A stretch of DNA of 64,000 nt from Microvirga sp. ACRRW (lineage in GTDB: Bacteria; Pseudomonadota; Alphaproteobacteria; Rhizobiales; Beijerinckiaceae): positions 558,001 to 622,000 of the forward strand of contig NZ_JAKRNJ010000001.1 of assembly GCF_022346925.1 (NCBI RefSeq), written 5' to 3'. Position 1 is the first letter of the stretch. The number at the start of each line of letters is the position of its first letter. Positions 40,072 through 47,568 of this stretch are shown here, in pieces. Below the pieces are notes generated by a model that made no database searches, was not told where the DNA came from, and worked only from the letters and a program-made list of their open reading frames with translations. A program made the position numbers and the translations under genes.

Positions 40072-40332
40072 TTAGGTAGAAGGCTTAGCCCTTAGGCTTG
40101 AAATAAAGCCCTGCAGGGCTTTCTCACCCTGCTCCGTGAACCTGATCTCGTCCCCATCGGCCTCGATGAGGCCCCTCTCCGTGAGCTCGGAGACGGCCTT
40201 TTCGCTCGCCTTATGCCCCACTCCATCGCGCTGGACCACGCTTCGAACCCTCTGCCCGCTGGACAACTGGTGATAGATCGCAAAGGCAAAAACGGCCAAT
40301 GCCTCGTCGCTCAAGCCCGATAGTTTAGCCAT
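40072..40332 (-). CDS. Hypothetical winged-helix-like protein, 86 residues
   Basis: The layout LSDEALAVFAFAIYHQLSSG, then ASEKAVSELTERGLIEADGD, EIRFTEQGEKALQGFISSL resembles the helix-helix-wing of a MarR/PadR-type domain (GLIE...I.FTEQGEKAL). It lacks extra dimerisation helices, so it would be a minimal DNA-binding protein or only a structural relative. No family name recognised. It diverges from the BON-domain gene. Confidence 0.7.
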   Translation of the reverse strand: MAKLSGLSDEALAVFAFAIYHQLSSGQRVRSVVQRDGVGHKASEKAVSELTERGLIEADGDEIRFTEQGEKALQGFISSLRAKPST

Positions 40333-40419
40333 GGTGACCTCGTGTTTCGGATGCGTTTCGCCTCCGTCAATGCGGCCCCGGCGAACCCGTTCAACCCTGT
40401 CCTTTGAAAAGCGTTCAGA

Positions 40420-40444
40420 GGAACGGCTCTCGCGGCCTCACGTT
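40420..40444 (+). promoter_or_regulatory. EcfG-type promoter of the BON-domain gene
   Basis: GGAAC (40420-40424), 16-base spacer, CGTT (40441-40444): perfect match, 64 bases before the ATG at 40509. Confidence 0.8.
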
Positions 40445-40508
40445 GAAGAGGCAAGGCCCTGCCCTAGCGGCAGACCCCGTTTCCAGAAACACCGAAAGGA
40501 GCGCTCCC

Positions 40509-41306
40509 ATGGCCAATGATCGCTATCGCGATGACGACGGCTATATCGCCCGCCGAGGCTTCGGCAATGAGCGCGCGGGCTACGACCGCAACCGTGATTC
40601 CGCCTCAGAGAGAACGCCCCGACGCGATTATGGCGATTCTGCCGGCTACGGCACAGGCGGCTCCGCCCGCGACTGGCGCGATGTCGTCGGCGAGGACCGT
40701 GACTACGATACCTCGTCCATTTTCCGCTCTAGCCGCAGCTTGGATCGCGACAGGGACTACCCCCGTTATGGACGCAACCAGGATCGCTACAGCTCTGACA
40801 CGTTCGGCCGTGGCTCCCGCGATGCCTATGAGGAAAGAGGCTTCCTCGACCGCGCCGGAGACGAGGTCCGCTCCTGGTTCGGCGACGAAGATGCCGAGCG
40901 CCGACGCGACCGGGACATGCGCGAGGCAGGCTATCATCGCGGGCGCGGCCCGAAAGGCTATCAGCGCTCCGATGAGCGGATCCTGGACGATGTGAACGAC
41001 CGCCTCACGGACGATCCTCATATCGACGCATCCGAGATCGAGGTGTCGGTTTCCAGCCGCGAGGTCACCTTGAGCGGCACGGTCAACAGCCGCTTCGAGA
41101 AACGGCATGCGGAGGACATCGCGGAAGCCGTTTCCGGCGTCACCCATGTGCAGAACAATCTGCGCGTCCAGCAATATGCCGATATGGGCATGGGCGGCAG
41201 CATGCTCTCGGGCGCCAGCGCGGCGGGCGCGGGAACGGTCGGACGGCCCGAAATGAGCGGCGCGACGGATAGGGACGAGACCACGTCCCGCAAAAACCGC
41301 TCCTGA
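40509..41306 (+). CDS. BON domain-containing stress protein
   Basis: 265 residues. The first 150 are extremely rich in Arg, Asp, Tyr and Gly (DRYRDDDGYIARRGFGNERA; RDYPRYGRNQDRYSSDTFGR) and probably disordered. An SWFGDEDAERRRDRD motif follows, then the BON domain (ILDDVNDRLTDDPHIDASEI, EVSVSSREVTLSGTVNSRFE, ISEAV-like IAEAVSGVTHVQNNL). BON domains bind phospholipid or act in envelope stress in OsmY. No signal peptide here. AAAGGAG precedes the start. A perfect EcfG promoter marks it as a general-stress gene. Confidence 0.93.
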   Translation: MANDRYRDDDGYIARRGFGNERAGYDRNRDSASERTPRRDYGDSAGYGTGGSARDWRDVVGEDRDYDTSSIFRSSRSLDRDRDYPRYGRNQDRYSSDTFGRGSRDAYEERGFLDRAGDEVRSWFGDEDAERRRDRDMREAGYHRGRGPKGYQRSDERILDDVNDRLTDDPHIDASEIEVSVSSREVTLSGTVNSRFEKRHAEDIAEAVSGVTHVQNNLRVQQYADMGMGGSMLSGASAAGAGTVGRPEMSGATDRDETTSRKNRS

Positions 41307-41472
41307 GCAATATTGCCTTCGGGGGGCCATCCTCTGTCCCCTGCAAAGCTCTTAAGGACCGACATGGATGCGCCTTTCGTCTCTTGGGAGCGGGGCGCAT
41401 CTGTCGTATCAGGATCTTGCATTTTCCCGCAGGCGCACGACCTCCTATGTGACGGGAAGGATGAGGACAATA

Positions 41473-41847
41473 ATGGCAGGTATTTCCGTCACGCTTGAAG
41501 GCGACAACATCCAGCTCGCCTTTCAGAAAGGCGAGCAATCGACTGCAGTGGTCATGGACCCCCATGCCGCCCGCTCGCTGGTCAAGGCCGTCAGTCAGCT
41601 TCTCACAGCCATCGGCGAAGGCGGCGAGAACGGGGACGAGACTCCCGAGGAACTGGTGGAAGTCACCTCTTCAACCATTGATGTCGGCACCGACGAGCAT
41701 GGCCTGGCCGTGGTGGGCCTGCAGGCCGGGCTGATGCCTCCTTTCCTGCTGCGCCTCAAGGACGACGAAGCCAGACACATCGCTACCAGCCTTCTGGAAA
41801 TCCTGAACAGCCCGAGGGACGTGCGGACGTCTCACGGGGATCATTAA
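41473..41847 (+). CDS. Hypothetical protein, 124 residues
   Basis: Start at 41473 with GAGGA about six bases upstream; an in-frame ATG at 41461 is too close to GGAAGG. The protein has alternating strands and helices: ISVTLEGDNIQLAFQKGEQS, AARSLVKAVSQLLTAIGEGG, GLAVVGLQAGLMPPFLLRLK, DDEARHIATSLLEIL. No signal, membrane segment or known motif. Acidic. It follows the BON gene at 170 bases, so it may or may not be in the same transcript. Confidence 0.7.
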   Translation: MAGISVTLEGDNIQLAFQKGEQSTAVVMDPHAARSLVKAVSQLLTAIGEGGENGDETPEELVEVTSSTIDVGTDEHGLAVVGLQAGLMPPFLLRLKDDEARHIATSLLEILNSPRDVRTSHGDH

Positions 41848-41966
41848 CCTCGTGCGGCTTTCTGCTTTCTAGGAATATTGATCTGCTCGGCCCAATATGA
41901 GATATTATTACAATAATGTAATGATTGGCCTGACGAGTTGCTAGCTTTCAGGCGAAGCGGGTTGCC

Positions 41967-43541
41967 ATGGAAAGCTGGAACGCAGGCTACGTCACTGCCG
42001 TCGACTATACTCACGGCTTCTACAAGGAGCTGACTCCTAATCTCCTCAGCTTCTTCACCCTTCTCCAAGGCTACGATGCTCCTGGAAGCGATCTGGAACC
42101 GCGCAATTACTGTGAGCTCGGTTGCGGACAGGGCTTCACCACCAATGTCCTTGCCGCGAGCAATCCGCATATTCAGTTCTATGCCACGGACTTCAATCCG
42201 CGTCATATTTCGGGAGCACGCGAACTCGCACGCGCGGCCAAGCTGACGAATGTTCATTTCTCCGACGACAGCTTCGGTGACTATCTGGAGCGCAGCGATC
42301 TGCCTGACTTCGATTTCATAGCCCTTCATGGAATCTACAGCTGGGTTCCGGCACAGGTGCGCCAGGACATCGTGCGCTTCATTCGCAAGAAACTGAAACC
42401 CGGCGGCATCGTCTATATCTCCTACAATGCCATGCCCGGGTGGGCTGCTCTTCAGCCGCTTGGGCGGCTTCTCATGGAGCATGCGAATTCTCAAGGCGCC
42501 AACCGCCCGCTGCTGCCGCGCGTCGGGACAGCCATCGAGTTCGTCGAGAGCTTACAGAAAGCCGAGGCCGACTACTTCACGCGCAATCCCTTGCTGGAGG
42601 GATACGTCAGCCGCATGAAGGGCAAGCACATCAATTACATCGCTCACGAATATTTCAATCGTGAGATGACCCCGTTCTACTTCATGGACTTGGCGCGTGA
42701 ATTGTCCGAGGCCAAGCTCTCATGGGTGGGGCAGGCCCACGGCACGGCAGGGATCGATCATCTTCATTTAACCCCTGAACAGCGGGACCTGCTTGCGACG
42801 ATCGAAGACGCATCATTCCGCGAAACGATTCGCGATCACATCCTCAATCAGCAGTTCCGCCGCGATGTTTTCATCAAAGGCCCGATCAAGCTCAGTGAGA
42901 AGGCTTCTCGTGATAAATGGCTTGGGAGACGTTTTGTCCTCAGAGGCAGCAAGAACCTCTCTCCCAAGATGGACGGCAGACGCTACGGTGCAGAGATGAA
43001 CCCCGCGCTCTTCAACAGCGTGGTCGCAGCTTTTGCGGATGGGCCTCGCACCCTCGGGGAGATCGTCGGCCTGCCTGAGCTCTCGACATTCAAGCTGGAA
43101 AGCATCACGCGGATGCTGAGCTTCTTCGTCGATCAGAATGCCGCCTTCCCATGCCTGCCTTCCGATGGACAGGCGGAACGCATCCTTCGCGCCAATATCT
43201 TCAATCGCGCCGTCACCGAACGAATTCGGGAAGGGCAGGACTTGTCGGCCTTTGCCTGCGGTGTCACCGGCGGCGGACTGCCTCATGACAAGATCAGTCA
43301 GCTGGTCTGGCTTGCCATGCATGACAAAGAGCAAGATCTGGAACAGGCGGTGCTGAGAGACATGGAACGCCTGCGTATCCGCGTGACCAGGAACGATACC
43401 TCTCTCGACCTCCGGACAGCGCTGGGCGGCATCATCTCCAACTTGGAGGAGAAGGAAGTGACATCCTTCTGGCGAGCCATGGGGCTACTTGAAGCATCGA
43501 AAGCTGCTCCCAAGGCGGAACACGGACGCTTAAGCGCCTGA
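41967..43541 (+). CDS. Methyltransferase with regulatory domain (PKMT-like), 524 residues
   Basis: SAM-binding motif I NYCELGCGQGFTTNVLAASN, motif II IQFYATDFNPRHISGARELA and DFDFIALHGIYSWV place residues about 45-200 in class I. After VYISYNAMPGWAALQPLGRL comes a long middle region (methyltransferase regulatory domain, YFNREMTPFYFMDLARELSE) and a C-terminal helical region. This order is that of protein-lysine or polysaccharide methyltransferases such as rickettsial PKMTs. Substrate unknown. An AT-rich upstream region contains a perfect ATTACA/TGTAAT repeat at 41908-41923. Confidence 0.87.
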   Translation: MESWNAGYVTAVDYTHGFYKELTPNLLSFFTLLQGYDAPGSDLEPRNYCELGCGQGFTTNVLAASNPHIQFYATDFNPRHISGARELARAAKLTNVHFSDDSFGDYLERSDLPDFDFIALHGIYSWVPAQVRQDIVRFIRKKLKPGGIVYISYNAMPGWAALQPLGRLLMEHANSQGANRPLLPRVGTAIEFVESLQKAEADYFTRNPLLEGYVSRMKGKHINYIAHEYFNREMTPFYFMDLARELSEAKLSWVGQAHGTAGIDHLHLTPEQRDLLATIEDASFRETIRDHILNQQFRRDVFIKGPIKLSEKASRDKWLGRRFVLRGSKNLSPKMDGRRYGAEMNPALFNSVVAAFADGPRTLGEIVGLPELSTFKLESITRMLSFFVDQNAAFPCLPSDGQAERILRANIFNRAVTERIREGQDLSAFACGVTGGGLPHDKISQLVWLAMHDKEQDLEQAVLRDMERLRIRVTRNDTSLDLRTALGGIISNLEEKEVTSFWRAMGLLEASKAAPKAEHGRLSA

Positions 43542-43575
43542 TGTCTCCCCGTCCGACGGCAAACTGAGCCGCTGC

Positions 43576-43600
43576 GGAACTTCATTACTGCCATAGGGTT
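43576..43600 (+). promoter_or_regulatory. Possible EcfG-type promoter of the nucleotidyltransferase operon
   Basis: GGAAC (43576-43580), 16-base spacer, GGTT (43597-43600); one base from the perfect -10. It lies 43 bases before the ATG at 43643. Confidence 0.5.
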
Positions 43601-43642
43601 GTCGAACGCGGGACATCATCGGCCCCGCTTTGGATAAGGCCT

Positions 43643-44458
43643 ATGGTAGTTCACGATCCTGACCTGACGTCCAACCCTCCCTACAGCGTCCCCGTGATGG
43701 ATGCCAAGGCGGAGCCGACGCTGAAGTACCCTGAATCCGAGGCCTTCTATGCCGAGGCTCTTCGGGAGTTGAATCAGCTCGGACTGCCTTTCCTGCTGGC
43801 GGGCACCTATGCTCTCTCGGCCTATACCGGCATCACGCGTCCGACGAAGGATCTCGATATCTTCTGCAAGGCGGGCGACTACACACGGGTCCTGTCTCAC
43901 TTCAAGAATCTGGGATACTCGGTCGAGATCGAGGATGACCGCTGGCTCGGCAAGGTTTTCAAGGGACAGTATTTCTTCGACGTCATTTTCGCATCCTCGA
44001 ACGGGACGATGCCGATCGGTGATCCGTGGTTCGAGCATGCCCGGCAGATCGAGGTGTTCGGCTCGCCCGTGCGCATCGTTGGCCCCACCGAGCTTATCTG
44101 GTCGAAATGCTTCATCCAGCTGCGCCACCGTTATGACGGCGCGGATGTGGCGCACACGATCTTGAAAGCCCACGACCAGATCGACTGGCATCGCCTGCTC
44201 GCCTACATGGAAGTCCATTGGGAGGTGCTGCTCATGCACTTGCTCAACTTCCGCTGGATTTACCCATCCGAGCGCGACAAGGTTCCGCGCTGGGTCATGG
44301 ATGAGCTGCTCGACCGGTTGGCCAAGCAGCTCGATCTGCCCGCGCCGCAGATGAAGGTCTGCCGCGGACGGATGTTCTCCCGCATCGATTACGAGATTGA
44401 CGTGAAGCAATGGGGCTTCGCCGATGTCGGTGGTGAAGGTGAATGGCGGAATGAGTGA
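43643..44458 (+). CDS. Nucleotidyltransferase-fold protein (AbiEii/DUF6036-like)
   Basis: 271 residues. The nucleotidyltransferase signature is PFLLAGTYALSAYTGITRPT then KDLDIFCKAGDY, where the DLD pair would bind metal. Further strand FFDVIFASSNG may hold the third acidic residue. The C-terminal helical region (WHRLLAYMEVHWEVLLMHLL) is as in minimal NTases. Proteins of this fold include toxins that modify tRNA and antibiotic-modifying enzymes, but no antitoxin-like gene is adjacent. It overlaps the next gene by eight bases. Alternative ATG at 43697. Confidence 0.8.
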   Translation: MVVHDPDLTSNPPYSVPVMDAKAEPTLKYPESEAFYAEALRELNQLGLPFLLAGTYALSAYTGITRPTKDLDIFCKAGDYTRVLSHFKNLGYSVEIEDDRWLGKVFKGQYFFDVIFASSNGTMPIGDPWFEHARQIEVFGSPVRIVGPTELIWSKCFIQLRHRYDGADVAHTILKAHDQIDWHRLLAYMEVHWEVLLMHLLNFRWIYPSERDKVPRWVMDELLDRLAKQLDLPAPQMKVCRGRMFSRIDYEIDVKQWGFADVGGEGEWRNE

Positions 44459-45173
44459 CGTTGAGAAGACCTTGAAGGTCGCAGCCATGGGCGACCTTCA
44501 CGTGCGTGAAGACAATGCGGAAGCTTTCCGCGAATTGTTCGGTGAAATCTCGCGAGAGGCGGATGTCCTCGTTCTTGCCGGCGACCTCACTGATCTCGGC
44601 AAACCGAAGGAAGCGGAGCTTCTTGCGCAGGATCTCAAGGCTTGCTCCATCCCGGTCGTCGGCGTGCTCGGCAATCACGATTACGAGTGCGGCGCCCACG
44701 AGGAAGTGGCGCATATCCTGCGCGATGCAGGCATGAAGGTTCTCGATGGGCAATCGGTCGAGATCGATGGCGTCGGCTTCGTCGGCGTGAAGGGATTTGC
44801 AGGCGGCTTCGGACGCCGCATGCTGGGCTATTTCGGCGAGCCTGCCATGAAGCAGTTCGTCAACGAGACCATGAACGAGACGCTGCGCCTCGAGAATGCG
44901 ATGCGGCAGGTGAAGGCCAAACGTTCCGTAGTCATTCTGCACTACGCGCCGGTCGTCGACACCATCGAAAGCGAGCCGCTGGAAATCTATCCTTTCCTCG
45001 GCTCCTCACGTCTGGCCGAGACAATCGACCGCTTCAAGGTGAACGCCATCGTGCACGGCCACGCCCATCGTGGTCGCTATGAAGGGCGCACACCTGGTGG
45101 GCAGCCGGTCTTCAACGTCGCGAAATACATCGAGAAGCCAACCGGCAAGCCCTACGCCATCTTGGAGATCTGA
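44451..45173 (+). CDS. Metallophosphoesterase family protein
   Basis: 240 residues. All calcineurin-type metal motifs are visible: MGDLHV, LAGDLTDLG, LGNHDYE, VVILHYAP and VHGHAHRG. Start at 44451 gives an eight-base overlap with the nucleotidyltransferase stop, so the pair is translationally linked. The family cleaves phosphomonoesters, diesters or nucleotides. Paired with a nucleotide-transfer enzyme it could reverse or process the nucleotidylated product (inference). Confidence 0.93.
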   Translation: MSDVEKTLKVAAMGDLHVREDNAEAFRELFGEISREADVLVLAGDLTDLGKPKEAELLAQDLKACSIPVVGVLGNHDYECGAHEEVAHILRDAGMKVLDGQSVEIDGVGFVGVKGFAGGFGRRMLGYFGEPAMKQFVNETMNETLRLENAMRQVKAKRSVVILHYAPVVDTIESEPLEIYPFLGSSRLAETIDRFKVNAIVHGHAHRGRYEGRTPGGQPVFNVAKYIEKPTGKPYAILEI

Positions 45174-45180
45174 CCGCTTC

Positions 45181-45402
45181 TTAGAAGCGTGTTCCTGGAG
45201 AAGTCGGATTGCCCGGGAGATAATCGGGCTCTGAGCCCGGTCCTGTTGGGTCTGTAATACCGGGGTCGTTCACGGGATAAGGCGTTCGTGGGCCGGTCGG
45301 CCCCGTGTCCGGCATCTCGTCCGGTTCAGAACCAGGCGGCACTTCGGTCGGAATATTTCCGCCTGGGATTGGGTCGTTCGTGGGATTGCCTGGATTCACC
45401 AT
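45181..45402 (-). CDS. Proline/glycine-rich microprotein, 73 residues
   Basis: Low-complexity sequence of N, P, G, T, D: VNPGNPTNDPIPGGNIPTEV, PPGSEPDEMPDTGPTGPRTP, YPVNDPGITDPTGPGSEPDY. No hydrophobic segment or signal; probably disordered. GAGG lies upstream of the ATG at 45402. It stops only seven bases from the phosphoesterase stop (convergent) and diverges from the PfpI-like gene, with an EcfG-like promoter. No family recognised. Confidence 0.65.
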   Translation of the reverse strand: MVNPGNPTNDPIPGGNIPTEVPPGSEPDEMPDTGPTGPRTPYPVNDPGITDPTGPGSEPDYLPGNPTSPGTRF

Positions 45403-45439
45403 TCTGATCGTCCTCATTGGATGGGCCGTGAATTGGGTC

Positions 45440-45464
45440 AACAGGCCCGCGCAAATCGGGTTCC
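45440..45464 (-). promoter_or_regulatory. Possible EcfG-type promoter of the microprotein gene
   Basis: On the minus strand GGAAC (45464-45460), 16-base spacer, TGTT (45443-45440). It lies back-to-back with the perfect site at 45481-45505. Confidence 0.5.
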
Positions 45465-45480
45465 GCACGCCAGATTTTCC

Positions 45481-45505
45481 GGAACCCCTGCTCTCCTGGT
45501 CCGTT
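45481..45505 (+). promoter_or_regulatory. EcfG-type promoter of the PfpI-like gene
   Basis: GGAAC (45481-45485), 16-base spacer, CGTT (45502-45505): perfect match, 35 bases before the ATG at 45541. Confidence 0.85.
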
Positions 45506-45540
45506 CCATCGCCATCCCCTGTAAAACAATGGAGAGCGTC

Positions 45541-46122
45541 ATGCCTGACATTCAACAGGCCAAGATCCTCATTATGGCGACAGACGGTTTCGAGCAGTCG
45601 GAACTCATGGTGCCGCAGAAGAAGCTTTCGGAAGCAGGCGCGACGGTCGAAGTCGCAGCACCTAAGTCGCGCATGAATCCCGGCGAAATTCGCGGCTGGG
45701 ACAAGAAGGATTGGGGCCAGAGCGTGAAGGTCGACAAGGATATCGAGAATATCGATCCGTCGGCCTACGACGCGCTCGTGCTTCCCGGCGGCCAGATCAA
45801 TCCCGACAAGCTGCGCGTCGAGCAGAAAGCCATCGAGATCATCCGCGCATTCTATTCATCCGGCAAAGTCGTCGCCGCCATCTGCCACGCGCCCTGGCTG
45901 CTGATCGAGGCAGGCATCATCAAGGATAAGAAGTGCACATCCTATCATTCGATCAAGACGGATGTGGCTAATGCAGGCGGTCAGTGGCGCGACGAGACGG
46001 TGGTGACCGATCAAGGCCTGATCACCAGCCGCAATCCCGGCGATCTCGATGCGTTCGTCACCAAGATCATCGAGGAAGTTCGCGAAGGTTCGCATAAAGA
46101 CCGCCGTCACGCTGCTGAGTAG
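45541..46122 (+). CDS. Type 1 glutamine amidotransferase/DJ-1/PfpI family protein
   Basis: 193 residues. The class I amidotransferase-like fold has the nucleophile Cys-His in VVAAICHAPWLLIEAG, the acidic residue in ILIMATDGFEQSELM and the GGQ loop LVLPGGQINPDKL. These features are typical of PfpI/YhbO proteins that act as stress-induced deglycases or proteases. GGAGAG lies five bases before the ATG at 45541. It has a perfect EcfG promoter, so it is a likely member of the general stress regulon. Confidence 0.94.
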   Translation: MPDIQQAKILIMATDGFEQSELMVPQKKLSEAGATVEVAAPKSRMNPGEIRGWDKKDWGQSVKVDKDIENIDPSAYDALVLPGGQINPDKLRVEQKAIEIIRAFYSSGKVVAAICHAPWLLIEAGIIKDKKCTSYHSIKTDVANAGGQWRDETVVTDQGLITSRNPGDLDAFVTKIIEEVREGSHKDRRHAAE

Positions 46123-46148
46123 CTTCTTAATCCTCTCAGCAAAAGAAA

Positions 46149-46180
46149 AAGCGGCCGGTGAAAACCGGCCGCTTTCTTCC
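46149..46180. terminator. Bidirectional intrinsic terminator
   Basis: Stem AAGCGGCCGGT (46149-46159) with ACCGGCCGCTT (46164-46174). T tails occur in both directions (TCTTCC on plus, TTTTTCTTTT on minus), so it serves both the PfpI-like gene and the converging Tim44-like gene. Confidence 0.92.
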
Positions 46181-46197
46181 GATGTCTCTCGAAGCCC

Positions 46198-47214
46198 TTA
46201 AGCGAGCTGGATCGCGGAGATCTTCCAGGGACCATTCTGATCTCTGCGGAACGTCCACAGCTCGGTGGCTTCCTGCGGCGTGGAGGGATCCCCCTCCAGC
46301 ACGCGCCCGGTCGCCTTATCGGTCAGCACATCGACAACCGAGAAGCGCATGGCGACGGTCGCGTAATCGGTTGCGCCTTCACGCCACGCCTCGGAGAGAT
46401 CGCCCTGAAGCAGTCGCGTGTCCGAGACCTTGTTCACGACGCCGCGCGCGGCGTAGTCGTTGAGCTCTTCCTGGATGTAGCCCGCCATTTCAGGCGTGGC
46501 CATCGACCAGATCTTCTCGATGTCCTGACGCGAATAGGCATCCTGCAACTCGACGAGCGAATGCTCGAAGGAAGCGAAATCCTGCTCACCGATGCTGACC
46601 TCATCGCGCACATCCGTGCGGCGACGGGACGGGTTCAGGCCACCGAGCGCTCCACCGAGACCACCGCCAAGACCGCTCAGGCCGCCTCTTGCAGAGCGAT
46701 TACCAGCCGGAGGCACACTGCCGCCTGTCGCCGTGCGATCGTAGCTCTGCGGACCCGCATAAGCCGGCTCCTGGCGACGGCGGAACCACTTCATAGCGAA
46801 CGAGACCACAAGCACGATCAGGCCGATCTGGAGCAGCAGACCCATGACGGAAGCAAGGCCGGCGAGACCGCCGAAGAAGCCGTTGCCCATGAGCATGCCG
46901 AGCAGACCTGCGCCGAACAGACCGGCCATCAAGCCCGTGCCGAAGCCGAAGCGGCGGGGCTGCGCCACGTTCGGAGCCGGAGTGCCGGGGCGGTTGAGGT
47001 TCGGCCCCTGGTTCGGAATCTGCGAGCGCTGAATGGGAGCAGCCGCATCAGGCGCCGTCCGGGTTGCCGGCGGCGGAGAATAGGTGCGCGCGCCGCGCGA
47101 GCCGAAGCCGCCTCGTCCCCCGCCGACGCGTGCCTCGGCAGCGCTGCCGGCCAGAACCAAAGCGGCAGCCAGAGCGACCATGACGCGGCTTCGGCGAGAA
47201 GCAAATTTCATCAT
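46198..47214 (-). CDS. Tim44-like domain-containing membrane protein
   Basis: 338 residues. N-terminal signal/anchor (VMVALAAALVLAGSAAEARV), a Gly/Pro-rich linker, two hydrophobic glycine-rich segments (GTGLMAGLFGAGLLGMLMGN; ASVMGLLLQIGLIVLVVSFA) and a C-terminal Tim44 domain: QDFASFEHSLVELQDAYSRQ, IEKIWSMATPEMAGYIQEEL, ending in FRRDQNGPWKISAIQLA. Bacterial Tim44-like proteins are inner-membrane proteins of the mitochondrial-import-motor relative family; their task is unclear. There are two adjacent ATG codons (47214 and 47211). Confidence 0.92.
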   Translation of the reverse strand: MMKFASRRSRVMVALAAALVLAGSAAEARVGGGRGGFGSRGARTYSPPPATRTAPDAAAPIQRSQIPNQGPNLNRPGTPAPNVAQPRRFGFGTGLMAGLFGAGLLGMLMGNGFFGGLAGLASVMGLLLQIGLIVLVVSFAMKWFRRRQEPAYAGPQSYDRTATGGSVPPAGNRSARGGLSGLGGGLGGALGGLNPSRRRTDVRDEVSIGEQDFASFEHSLVELQDAYSRQDIEKIWSMATPEMAGYIQEELNDYAARGVVNKVSDTRLLQGDLSEAWREGATDYATVAMRFSVVDVLTDKATGRVLEGDPSTPQEATELWTFRRDQNGPWKISAIQLA

Positions 47215-47568
47215 CTTTTCGTTTCATCCCTCAGGAGCACGACGCTCCGAACCTTAATGTGGTGATGGCCTGCCCCTTGCAAAAGGGCCAAGCCAACCGA
47301 AAAACCCCGCCGGACAGCACGACATATCCTGTGCAGATTCAATGATACTAGGTTCCGTCGATCTGCTGGAAGCTCCAGGCTTTAGCCAGGACTCCTATTG
47401 TTCGCTCTCCGTTCTAGGATGAGAACATCGGATTCAGCGCCTTGGTTCCGCAACGGAAAGAGGAGCTACCTCCAGCGGCTCTTCCCCGCTATCCACAGGT
47501 TCGTCTCTCGACTCACGCCTGAGCCTATGTTCTCTTTTTGTTCGATCAAACGAGATGGATGAGAGATC
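47215..47568. other. Intergenic stretch before the Y-family polymerase gene
   Basis: 354 bases between divergent genes. The only clear element is the LexA box at 47529-47543. A weak GGAAC-N17-TGTT (minus strand, near 47445) is not convincing. No gene seen. Confidence 0.6.
47529..47543 (+). promoter_or_regulatory. LexA (SOS) box
   Basis: Perfect GTTC-N7-GTTC, the direct-repeat SOS operator of alphaproteobacteria, 25 bases before the ATG at 47569. Confidence 0.75.
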
